From Gossypium raimondii (lineage: Eukaryota; Streptophyta; Magnoliopsida; Malvales; Malvaceae): a stretch of 64,000 nucleotides of DNA. Shown here one piece after another: positions 54,112-64,000 of this stretch. The stretch's first letter is position 1, and every line of letters begins with the position of its first letter. Both the position numbers and the translations under genes were made by a program. Location of the stretch: NCBI RefSeq assembly GCF_025698545.1, contig NC_068567.1, positions 3,658,001 to 3,722,000 of the forward strand. Reading direction: 5' to 3'. The notes under the pieces are model-generated. The model saw only the letters and a program-made list of their open reading frames with translations, was not told the DNA's origin and did no database searches.

Positions 54112-56285
54112 TTATCTGCCTTTACGACGATTTTTCACGGTCGCACAATCCGGACAATACCATTTCCCTTTCGGTTGTTCTTTCAGACCGACACAGCCAA
54201 AGTGGAACCACTCTATCTTGCACTGTTAAAAGGGGGAAAGAGAGAGTTTCCATCAGATCAAAATTAGGAAGTGAAATCGGAAATAGTATCGGAGAAAGAT
54301 ATGTAAGGGACTTAGTTACGTACATTGGGGTTATCACATGCTACCATCTCTCCGTAGCTAACTTGGTTGCACAAACAGTACGTTGGCTCGTTAGGATCCA
54401 CCGGCAAGTCTAATTCCACACCGGTTGGATTTGCTGCTGATGCTGCCACTTCTGTTGCCGCAGCTGCTGTTGCTAGACGTGTTCTACAGAAATACGTAAC
54501 TCCGATGATATCATGTATCTAGTAAAACATTTTGCATATAGATGTAATAGAAGGAAGTAACAGTCGAAATTAAAGGAGCATTCCTTGAAGCATGAATCCA
54601 AAATGGATGACCATTGAACAACATAAAAGGAAATCTAACGAGCTTATGTATAATAGGTGCATACTTTTTACGCCCTCCTCTTCCACTTTCACCAGACCTT
54701 CCGGATTTAGTGGTACCATCGGGAGTTTGAGTAGGCGAGGCAGTAGCAGTATTCTCTCTTTCTATTGAAAAAAAAAACATAATTAGAGTAAGGATTAAAT
54801 ATGCATTACGGAAGAGAGGCTTAAAGTAACAAAGGCTACGTTAAATAGGGGTGGGTGAAAGCAGAAAATTAACAACATACCACGCCGTAGCTCTTCACCA
54901 GACTTTTTCAAGTACTGATCAAGTTGTTGTATATGTGAATCCACCTGAAACATGATTACATCAAGCACGGAACAACTAATAAGGCTCGAACCTAGTTCCA
55001 TCCAGCATTGAAATCTTAATATGCTTGGTGTCACAAATTTGACAACTCCAAACATATATGAACAACCTAAGATAATAACAAATACTTTCTTCATGAATAG
55101 GAGAACCATCCACCATGTTATTGATATGATTTTGCATTTGCAACTCTTAGATCACTAGTTCATAAAACAGAGTAGGAAGAGGAAACACCGAATCATGGAT
55201 ACTATCACCCTCAAAAACAAACTCATTCAGAAGATTATAGGTAAAAGTACCATGAAGGCCTTTGTATTAGTCAACTAGCATTTTGCCCCCTCTACTAAAA
55301 AAATGGGTAAAGTAGTCCTTGTACAATAGATCAAAGAGCAAATCGGTCATTTTTGTTAAAAATTTCATCCATTGTACTGTTAAAACTGACGTGGATGACG
55401 AAATAACCAGACAGTGACATGTGGTGTGCCACGTATACAATATGTTGATATATTGAGACCCGTTTTTAAAAGTAAAAATGGATAAAAATTTTAACAAAAG
55501 GACTAGTTTGCTATTTGATCTAAGGCACTAATTTACTGAGTAGAGGGGGCAAAATGCAATTACCTGTCTCAGTGATAGCCATAGCATATGAATCAGATAA
55601 CAAAGTGCAGGGATCAAACATCAAAGTTCTAAGGGAAAAAGCCAACGCACCAAATCATATGCTTGAATTGCCAGGGCAACCTTTTCATCCGCAATCCTAA
55701 CACTATGCTTTTGTTCATCAAGTGCTTCTTCGGAGAATCTGAGAAGCGAAGTATCAGGCGTAATGTTGCCGGCCCTCAAGCCTCGTTTCATATCCTCTAT
55801 TTCTTGTTCACATCGTTGTTCATTTTGCCTAACAATTTCTGCTCATATTAATCAACAAAAAAGATAGTATTTTACAACCAAATGAAATAGGATTTCACTT
55901 CATTGCATTCATTGGCTTTAAATTCAATATCTCCAAAGTTATCTGTTCAAATTAGATAGTTAACATTAACAACTTGAATTTATAAAATTTTCAAATAAAC
56001 CCCCAAAAAGATTAAAATTAGGGTTTAAAGGAATACCTTGCAAACTTTTGTCAAGATCACGCATCAAAGCATATTTTTTCTGAAGAATATTGGGCAATGC
56101 TTCCAAGTCTGTACAATTTCAATATGTCATAAATCATAGCGGAAAATCCTTAATTAGGGTTCCTTTTTTTCTTCTCAAATTTAGAATATAAAAGATGGGA
56201 ATAAAATGCCAAAGAAATTAATTTAGAAAAAAATATTGACAAAAGAGAAATTACCTGCTTGAAATTCATCAATGAAGAAGGACAT
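54112..56285 (-). CDS. ING1: ING1-type PHD finger chromatin protein
   Basis: Plant ING proteins read H3K4me3 in the nucleus and belong to histone acetyltransferase complexes. Seven exons: 56285-56255, 56108-56037, 55838-55651, 54944-54881, 54761-54665, 54483-54324 and 54222-54112. All have GT/AG borders; they sum to 723 nt = 240 aa. The N-terminal ING domain has [15 protein letters not shown], a coiled helix [14 protein letters not shown] and [20 protein letters not shown] Gly/Ser/Lys linker (GRGGRKKTRLA) may be a nuclear localisation signal. The C-terminal PHD finger (residues about 185-232) has the full C4HC3 set (CLCN, ACDNPNC, WFHFGC, YCPDC). A basic tail NRRKGR follows. The MSFF start and length fit ING1 better than ING2. 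Confidence 0.93.
55278..55557. mobile_element. fold-back MITE in intron 3 of the ING1-type gene
   Basis: A perfect 19-base terminal inverted repeat GCATTTTGCCCCCTCTACT (55278-55296 and reverse at 55539-55557). Weaker inverted homology continues inward (gatcaaa.agcaaa). 280 bp, no ORF. Confidence 0.85.
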
Positions 56286-58678
56286 TTTAGGAATTTAGTT
56301 TTTTTTTTTTTTTTAATTTTTGCAATTGAATTTCGATGAGTAATTTTGCTGATACGTTCCCGCCACTGCTAAAACAAATGAACTAGAAGCCCTAAGAAAA
56401 GCTGAAATTGGGTTACTTTTATATGCCGAATGACGTATTTAGCCTTCCACCCTTCAGATAACTTGGAATGAACCTTGATTTACTATTTTGGTTAAATTCT
56501 GCCATTTGTCCCTGTACTTCAAAAAAGTTATGGATTTAGTCTCTGTACTATAATTTGGTCATTTTTAGTCCTTGTACTTTTAAATTTTTTTAAATTCCAG
56601 TCCTTACTAAACGATAACTGTTAAATTCATTATGTTAAACCCTGCTATTTCTAAAATTTGATGTGGCAAAAATATTATTATATGTGTAATGTCATGTCAA
56701 CTTGTTATTTCCACATATTATTCATTAAAATATAGTTTATGGATTAATGACGGTCATTTGTGCCAAGATCAAAATTTTAAAATTTGAAATGCATAAGGTC
56801 TTAGAAAGATCCAATCGAAGAATATGAACTAAATTTACAACTGTCTGCATAGTTCAATACCAACAATTGAATCTAACCAAATAGATTTAATTGTTACTGT
56901 TTAGGTTGGGAATAAAATTTCAAAATTCATAAAGTATAGGGACTACAATTTACCAATTCAAAAAGTACATGGATTAAAAAGATCTACTAATTTGGAACAA
57001 TGCATGCATGATGAGAAATCTTTGATAGATTCCAGTGAAAGTTGGCTCCCTGTGGGCACCTTAGATTGAGATGTATGTATTAAAAAGGGTTAGTATTTGG
57101 CATATAAATGTTTCTAGTTAAAAAGTTGAGATGGTTCTCTAGACATTCTCAAATGGGGCCACTGCCAATAGTAGGATGGTGGAGTTACGCTTAATTCATC
57201 AACTTCTATGTTGTAACTGAAAAGTACGAGTCCGCCATATCCCGATATCTTAGAATGAAATTGTTGATCACGTGGCCAAAATGCTACTACTGGATTCACA
57301 AGTTTACAATTATTTGAAGAATCTCCAATATCTGATCTCAATCATGCTGTTACACTTTTTTAGTTTTATGCTTAATGTTGTAGATAAGATAAATTTAAGT
57401 TCCTTATAAAGCAAGTAAAAGATCCCTTGACATAAAGTTTTATGGGGAGACCTTTCAATTCCTTTCATTTCTTGGTTAGCTATATAAGACAGGGCCCAAC
57501 TAAAAGTAGGCTAATTTCTTAAGGTTATTAAGCGGAACATGTACGTTGATTATGCAATGTAAATGGTCGGTTTGATTAATACCTGAATCAAATTATTTAA
57601 AATGTAAAAATATTTAACAGTTAATCGAATCGAAGTTTTTTTAAATACATTAATTGAACCAAAATATTTTGGTTAATTCGGTCGATTAAACTAATTAGCC
57701 GAAATTTATATGTTTTTTTGTTTTGATTAAAATAAGTATAAAACATATAAAAATTACATTGCTAAGGTTCATTTTTTTAATAGTTTAAAAAATATTAAAT
57801 GGTGGTGAAAATAACAAATAAGACATTAAAAACACTATATAAATCTTGAAAGTTAACAACCAAATAAAAAGTTAACAATTATATATAATATATATTATTT
57901 ATTTCGGTTAATTGGTTAATTATGTTAAGTACATGATTTCAAACCGAATTAACCGATAACCGAAATTTCAAAAATTATTAATTGACCTTCGACCAAACTA
58001 AATTCGACCGTTGACCGATTAACCGGTAGATCGATTTGATCGATTAATTCGATTTTAACCGAACTATGAACATCCCCAGGACAGAAATAAAGCATTAGGT
58101 CGAACTCTTCTTTGGTGTTAAGGTAATAGCTATGAATAGTCATCAACCCCCTAAAAGGGTAGAAAAATGGGACCTATTATGAGACATACAATGCATTACA
58201 GGCATATGATCATTATACAATAAAACTTCTACCCCAAACATGCACAATAAAATTGTAGACAATCAAGTGAAATCCAATCCACGAAATATACGAATTCTTA
58301 TCAGAAAATATGAAGTTGGGTGTGGTGAAAATCTTTGGCTCCTACAATCATGTGCTTTGACTTTTTTCAACAAATTGGGGTTGTTTTGCAATTTAGTTAG
58401 AAGAATTGTCAAAGTATGTGAATTTGTTGAGGGTATGGGGGGCAATTTGTTTGTAATAACTTATCCCCAAAAAATAGAAAAAAAAGAGTGAAATTACATT
58501 TTTACACCTTGCATTTAAATAATACTTAACCATGGTGAATGATGGACAGGCAGCCAAACAGGGTCTTATTACTTTATGGTAAAAAAAAAGACGCTCCATT
58601 AACCCAACAAAAATCGATTTCAAAAGAAAGCTGCCAAAACTCAAAACAGCTGCCGCCACCGCCACCGCCACCGTCACA
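56286..58678. other. intergenic region between the divergent ING1-type and GT14 genes
   Basis: Holds both promoters. 56500-56975 is a decayed fold-back repeat (gtccctgtacttc against agtatagggac). 57540-58070 is a repeat of ggttaattcggt/accgaa phrases. A CCGCCA run (58651-58675) lies just before the GT14 start. Plus- and minus-strand short frames here overlap the GT14 5' end and are not supported. Confidence 0.5.
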
Positions 58679-61600
58679 ATGCATAACAACCACCAACAAA
58701 CGCCGCCCGCATCGGCGTATAATTCTAACGCCGCCGCGACAACCACCGCTTCAAAAGACAACTCTAAAGCTACCGTTTGTATAATCTTAGCCACCTCTTT
58801 TTTTTCCTTCCTCTTTATCATCGCCCTCCCTTCCACCAGCCCAATTCGACCCTTAACCATAATCCGACCCGATCCTGCTCTTTTCCCCAATCGACCCATT
58901 TCCCTAACCGAGATCCCTTCCGCACCCACCCCTCCTTCCATTGCTTACTTCATATCAGGATCCGCCGGTGATTCGGCTCGGATCCTCCGGGTACTCTTAG
59001 CTTCTTATCACCCGAGAAACCATTACCTTCTTCACCTTGATCTATCTGCTTCGCAGACCGAGCGTGACCGGTTGGCCATTACGATCCAAGCGATACCCAT
59101 TTTTAAAGCCGCTCAAAACGTCGATGTTGTAGGGAAATCAGATTATGCTTACCCTAGAGGGCCATCGGCAATCTCTTCTACTCTTCACGGTGCCTCGATT
59201 TTGCTACGTTTAGCTTCGGATTGGAATTGGTTTATCTCCCTCAATGCCGGCGATTACCCGCTTGCTACTCAAGATGGTAATTTTAAAAATAATAATTTCT
59301 TTTTTTTGGGGGGGGGGCGGATTTTGAGTCTCTGGGTTTTGTCTTTTGATTGATCTTCTTTTCTGGGTTTTTGTTGATTTTGCAGATATTCTTCACATCT
59401 TGTCTTACTTGCCTAAAGATCTCAACTTTGTGAATCACACAAATTATATTGGCTGGAAAGAGTAAGTTAACTTCATTTCCACTTCTTTACTTTTGCTAAA
59501 TGGACATTTAGATGCAAAATCAAATTAGTATCGTTGTTAGAATTGGTGTTTCACATCAGTCATTTGTTCTTTTTTAGTAATCAAATTATGATTTTGCCTT
59601 TAGAAAGCAACTTCATTGCATTTTAAGCAATTTCCTTTTGTGGTTATTAGATTGATGTGGTTTAAGGTGATGCATGTTGTCTAATATTTAATTTTATGTT
59701 TCGGGGTTTCATTTATTTAGGTCCAAGAAATTGAAACCGATAATTGTCGATACGGGGCTTTATCTTTTGGAAAAGGAAGAGATATTTTATGCTACTCAGA
59801 AGCGGGAATTGCCGACTGCTTTCAAGTTGTTTTCAGGTATGTGTTCCTATGTTTTTGGTTAATTCCTGCTCTTTATTCAAATAAGGGAGCCAATATGAAA
59901 TGTATGTGTATTCTGAGCTTCTTAATTATTGGATTAGATGATTCCAATAAACAAAGATAGCATAGATTTAGAATGGTGGACCCTGCAATTGCTGAGTTGA
60001 TTAAGAATGTGATTTGAATATATTGGTTTATATATTTGTGTGAGATCATAGATTTGCATAGTTTGTGTGAATGCAGTCGTCATTTTGCTATTTCTTGATG
60101 GAATTGGAGTCAGTGGGTGTATGGTGCTATACTGTATAGGTTCAAAGTCTTATATCACCTATTAGAGGTACTACGAGAATGTCGTTTGTGGAGCATGCAA
60201 CTCAGTAGGACCAATCAGATTGAAACCAACTCTTACTTCTCTGCATCATCTTATAGTTATTCTTCTTATTATTGTCTTGGAGATGGGACGAACATCAATT
60301 CATTTAGTATAAGCTGGTGTTTTCGTTTTTCTTGCAAGTTTAGGAGTATAATTTGACAGAGCAAGTGCAATGAGCATGTGCGTTCAGAATATCAAGTTAA
60401 GCCATAGATAATACCTAGTAAGATAATGGTGGTTCCTCATGGTGTTAAGGATGCATGTAGGAATAGAATTTCATATGGAATGCATTAATTCAATCCATTT
60501 TCATAAAGGCCATATAGTTTAAAGAAACAGAGGGAGGAAGGAGAGATAGTCCAGTTTAGCATTGTCTGTGGTTTACATTTATTTCAAAGAACAGAGATTT
60601 TGTAGAAATAAAGCTGAATTTTTTTTTTTGAAGCCTTTATTTCTGAACATAGATATCCTCCTTGCCGATCTATAAAGTCCTGTCCAACCTTCTGCTTTGT
60701 GTAGTTGGTTGAAATTATTATGGACTGCTCAGATAATAATGCTAGCAACATTTTTGTTTTGTTGATTGTAAATACTCTTCTATTAAGTTAAATCGCAGTG
60801 AATACTCTTTTAATGTAGTGTGGCCTGAGCTAAATGCATAAAGTACGGCAGTTTTGTCAGTGTTCTGCAAAACTGTGAAGATGGATCCACTGGTGAATGG
60901 CCTTATGTGCTATTTACCCACTAACTCCATCATGCATGTTATGGATTGAAATCATTTCTCAATTATGCATGATTAAAGTTATAAATAAGTTCGTCGTGGG
61001 TCTCCTTTTTCTTTGGAGAATATCTCTATTGATGAAATGCTCATGTGGAACATTTCTATAAGGATCATTATTCTAGACAACTGCTACAACATAAAGTTCC
61101 TCATTTGGCCAAGAGTTACTTTTTCATGGCCAATTAGCTCCCTGAAGATTACTTACTTTCTTAATTATATACTGTTGCAGCCATGGGAGGTATTATAAGC
61201 CATTTGTTTTGCTGAGATTTTTTTTTCCAGCAAGTTGTGAAATAAAACTAGAGATCTGGTCTTTTTGCAGGTTCGTCGTTTACAATGTTAACTCGTAGTT
61301 TTGTTGAGTTCTGCATCCTTGGTACCGACAATCTTCCGAGGACTTTGCTAATGTATTTTACAAACACGCCTTATTCCTACTCCAATTATTTCCCTACTGT
61401 CCTTTGTAACTCTGACCAGTACAAGAAAACTGTGATAAACCATAACCTACAGCATGTAGCCTTCAACAAAACCTTTTCAACGAAGCCTCTCTCACTCAAG
61501 CCTGAAGAATTCGATGCTATGATTCAGAGTGGAGCTGCTTTTGCAACACATTTCCAGTTTGACAGTCCAGTACTCGACCGTATCGACCAAGAAATTTTGA

Positions 61601-61785
61601 AACGCAGCCCCGGAAAAGTTGTACCAGGTGGATGGTGCTTAGGTGATCCCGCCAATGACACATGTTCAGTTTGGGGAGATGCCAGTATCTTGAGACCTGG
61701 TCCAGGAGCAAAAAGGCTCAAAAAACGTATCGTCGACTTGCTTGCAGATGATAAGTATCGATCCATGCAATGTCGATATGAATGA
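58679..61785 (+). CDS. GT14 family glycosyltransferase (beta-glucuronosyltransferase-like)
   Basis: Probably a Golgi type II membrane enzyme that adds glucuronic acid to arabinogalactan glycans. Exons: 58679-59276, 59386-59461, 59721-59836 and 61271-61785, with clean GT/AG borders; total 1305 nt = 434 aa. A short cytosolic tail is followed by one transmembrane segment (residues 33-50, VCIILATSFFSFLFIIAL) and a Pro-rich stem. The GT14 (Branch) domain starts at about residue 87 with IAYFISGSAGD, has HYLLHLD, DWNWFISLNAGDYPL, and in the last exon SSFTMLTRSFVEFC, the segment GGWCLGDP and DTCSVWGD. Length and motifs fit the GlcAT14A-C group; donor sugar and acceptor are inferred from the family. 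Confidence 0.92.
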
Positions 61786-62555
61786 TGTAATGGATCAATC
61801 TACATGGAGATATATGAAATCGGGGAAACAAAGGTAACTGATGCTGATCACTCTTAAAATTTGGCCCTTACATTCTTTATAGGAGTACTAAAATTTTATC
61901 AAGCATCTAGTTGTACCATGATTGTTGTAAAGTAAAAATTATAATTCATTTGTTCTTGTACTCGACATTTTTCATCAGCTTTAGAATGTAGTTTCTATGG
62001 TTAACATGATGGGATTCTATTTCTATGCCCCATTCTTCGGAACTTTGAAAATTTTCAATGTTTACCACTCTTTTGATATCTTACTTCTAAGCTCTAACCA
62101 AGGCTTGTATAAGGGGGACGAGGAAGGGGATGATAGGGTTTGAATCGTGTGATTTAAGTGTTGTTATTATTTTAATTTTAAGTACCTAACTCGAGTTTGA
62201 TTTTGGGTTTAATTGAGATAAAATCGAACACCAGAAATTTCGGACCGACAAAAACGTCAAGTCCATAGTTCATGTTATTGTTATTTTTCATTAAAAAACA
62301 AACAAACAAGTATTGAAGGAAGAAAATTGTAGCAAAAACATGTCAATCATATCTTCAATATTTAGCTAAAAGCTACAAAGAAATCATCTAAGTCCACATA
62401 TAATTCCAAATACAATAAACCATTCTAAGAACTAACATGGCAGCCTCTTAATACCCCTAACTGCAACATTTTACCCTAATTGTTTTCTCAGCATTGTATC
62501 ACAACATTTGCGCCGGAAATTAGCCCGACATTTGCTCTATGTTCTGTATAATCAA
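61786..62555. other. convergent 3' region of the GT14 and PAM71-like genes
   Basis: Holds both 3' UTRs. No separate gene. Confidence 0.5.
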
Positions 62556-64000
62556 TCAGAAAACTCCAAAAAATGTGGCAACTGCAAACACAAGAAAAAG
62601 CGCTCCGCCCACATAACCAACCTGATCGAACATACAGCAGTTCCATAGTAAGTCGAAATGCATGTACCTGAATATGTCGTATTACTATAACACGATAGAA
62701 GTTTCGGGTCTTACCAGTTTCTCAGAAATATAGTTGGCAAGAAATGCTCCTCCGAGAATTGCAATTGATGTTGCGAGTAGGTGTCCGGCAATGGCTCCAC
62801 TTGCCACACCCCATGGTGACTGTAGAGACAAGGTAGCAAAGACCGTTGAACTATTCTGATTTAGAAATATATATATATATATATAGAAAATAAGAAACGA
62901 AGTTAGTGAAGTTGCACCTGTGCGGCGCCAAGCGCGATTGTTGCAAGCATTGAACGGTCTCCCCATTCCTAAAAGTTATAGTAAAGTTATAAATCGAGAG
63001 TTATCGAAAACAACCAAAAGTGCAGCCTTTTGTTTCGGAGAGAGAAAGTGAGGATAATGAGATGCTTACAGCGAAGAACACAAGGCTGAATGACTTCCAG
63101 ACAATTTCGAGTGGATTCGAGAGTTGTTTTGATGCCTGAATACATTAAAAATAGAAGTTTCTATTAGCTTTTTCTTTTAATAAAATAAGACATGTGAAGC
63201 GGCCGATTACCTTTTCTTTCACGAGTTCCTCAGCTTCAGCAAACTCATCAAGTTCAGGGCCTCCCTCAGCACCTTTCTTTGCTGCCGTCGGTGGAAGGTC
63301 CCATGCATCTTTTATAGATTTTAAGCCAAAGAACACGAGAAGAGCTATTGCTGCATATTCTCCAAGCGGCAAGGCTGCACAATAAATGAAAAGCATTAAT
63401 GTGCGCATCAGAAACTTTACAATAGATACATTCATTACGAAAAATATATAGATTCAAGGGTAAACAAACTTGATAATAAATCATGAATATCTTGGGCTGA
63501 AGGAAACAGTAGGGTTCTATGTTTCTCTAATTCCTCATTTTGTTTGATGTGCCCTTGTCCAGCACATATTCAAACATAGGTATAGGAATACAATCCTCCA
63601 AGGACTGCCCAAATACACGGACGAACTTAGTGTTCGAGACACATACCATAATCCAACACTCATGCTTAAGCCTAAGTAACGTAGGTGTAATGTGTTAGAC
63701 AATTTAGCATAGAACTATTACATGCAAATGGCTGAACAGTTGGTTGAACTAAATCAAATTCAAATGAATGTTTATATCTATCAAAAGGCTATAAAGAAAG
63801 TCGGCACATATTGCAGTGTTAATACTACTACTATGTAGGAGCCAATATGCTCATAATCGCACTTCTTAAATCATCGAAAACAGCAATTCTCATTAGAAAT
63901 TCTTGACGAGACAAGGGAGATGTGAGGAGTAGGAACTTACTGGTTTGGAATTGAGCAGGGACTGACTGAAAGATCCGTCCGATTATTACTGACAAGATTG
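62556..64000 (-). CDS. PAM71: PAM71/GDT1-like chloroplast cation transporter, 3' part
   Basis: UPF0016 family membrane protein; in Arabidopsis PAM71 moves Mn2+ (and/or Ca2+) into the thylakoid for photosystem II. Visible exons: 64000(partial)-63941, 63374-63211, 63135-63070, 62968-62918, 62819-62715 and 62621-62556 (TGA). All junctions have GT/AG and keep frame. The family motif E-x-G-D-R-S is present in EWGDRSMLATIALGAAQ. Three hydrophobic helices of the second repeat follow (SFSLVFFA, GAIAGHLLATSIAILGGAFLA, GGALFLVFAVATFFGVF). A charged loop LVKEKASKQLSN links the repeats. The start, transit peptide and first motif lie beyond the window. Confidence 0.92.
62868..62885. repeat. short (AT)n microsatellite in a PAM71-like intron
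   Basis: A dinucleotide run between two exons. Confidence 0.85.

Noticed and set aside
58393-58941. 182-codon minus frame opposite the GT14 first exon
   Set aside because: Antisense of a GC-rich coding exon and 5' UTR; no family resemblance, and the plus gene is well supported.
60117-60356. 79-codon plus frame in the GT14 third intron (also 61013-61198)
   Set aside because: Intronic, without domain or splice support.

Overview
This is a stretch of eudicot nuclear genome. The spliced genes, the retrotransposon families and the nuclear plastid DNA all say so. The LTR families look to me like those of cotton (Gossypium); that is recollection, not a search. Nothing prokaryotic is present.

Layout. 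(1) 1-12956: a complete 12.05 kb Ty3/gypsy element of the Tat/Ogre type on the minus strand, 904-12951, with a perfect GTCCA target duplication. It has a decayed gag, almost no protease or reverse transcriptase, a nearly intact integrase frame, and a 13-unit tandem array in its 3' untranslated region. It lies inside an older, unidentified decayed coding fragment. (2) 13-34 kb: a duplicated region with two tau-class glutathione S-transferase (GST) genes (15456-18139 and 29813-33247, both minus) and a GST exon-2 fragment at 20.3 kb. It also holds a plastid insert (trnS-UGA plus the psbC end), RNase H-like fragments, fold-back elements and a single-exon DC1-domain gene (25574-27613, plus). (3) 34.8-48.4 kb: two nested solo LTRs, an RNase H fragment, a third tau GST (41792-42740, minus), a fold-back element and a 3.9 kb solo LTR with target duplications. 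(4) 48.6-64 kb: a gene-richer end with an rpoB plastid scrap, a type-1 lipid transfer protein (49344-49809, minus), a seven-exon ING1-type PHD protein (54112-56285, minus), a four-exon GT14 glucuronosyltransferase-like gene (58679-61785, plus) and the 3' part of a PAM71/GDT1-like chloroplast transporter (62556 to beyond 64000, minus).

The genes are independent units, not a pathway. The one functional cluster is the GST set. It arose by segmental duplication and shows three fates: GST-2 looks intact (222 aa), GST-1 has lost the splice acceptor that GST-2 still has, and the 20.3 kb copy is a fragment ending in plastid trnS sequence. The rest is transposon sedimentation. I found no convincing undescribed system. 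The points most worth a second look are the acceptor loss in GST-1, the double-hairpin array in the retroelement 3' UTR, the deleted but structurally complete Ogre element, and the plastid/GST junction.

Splice junctions were read by eye. For the lipid transfer, ING1 and GT14 genes, GST-2 and GST-3 they give exact in-frame totals, which supports the models.
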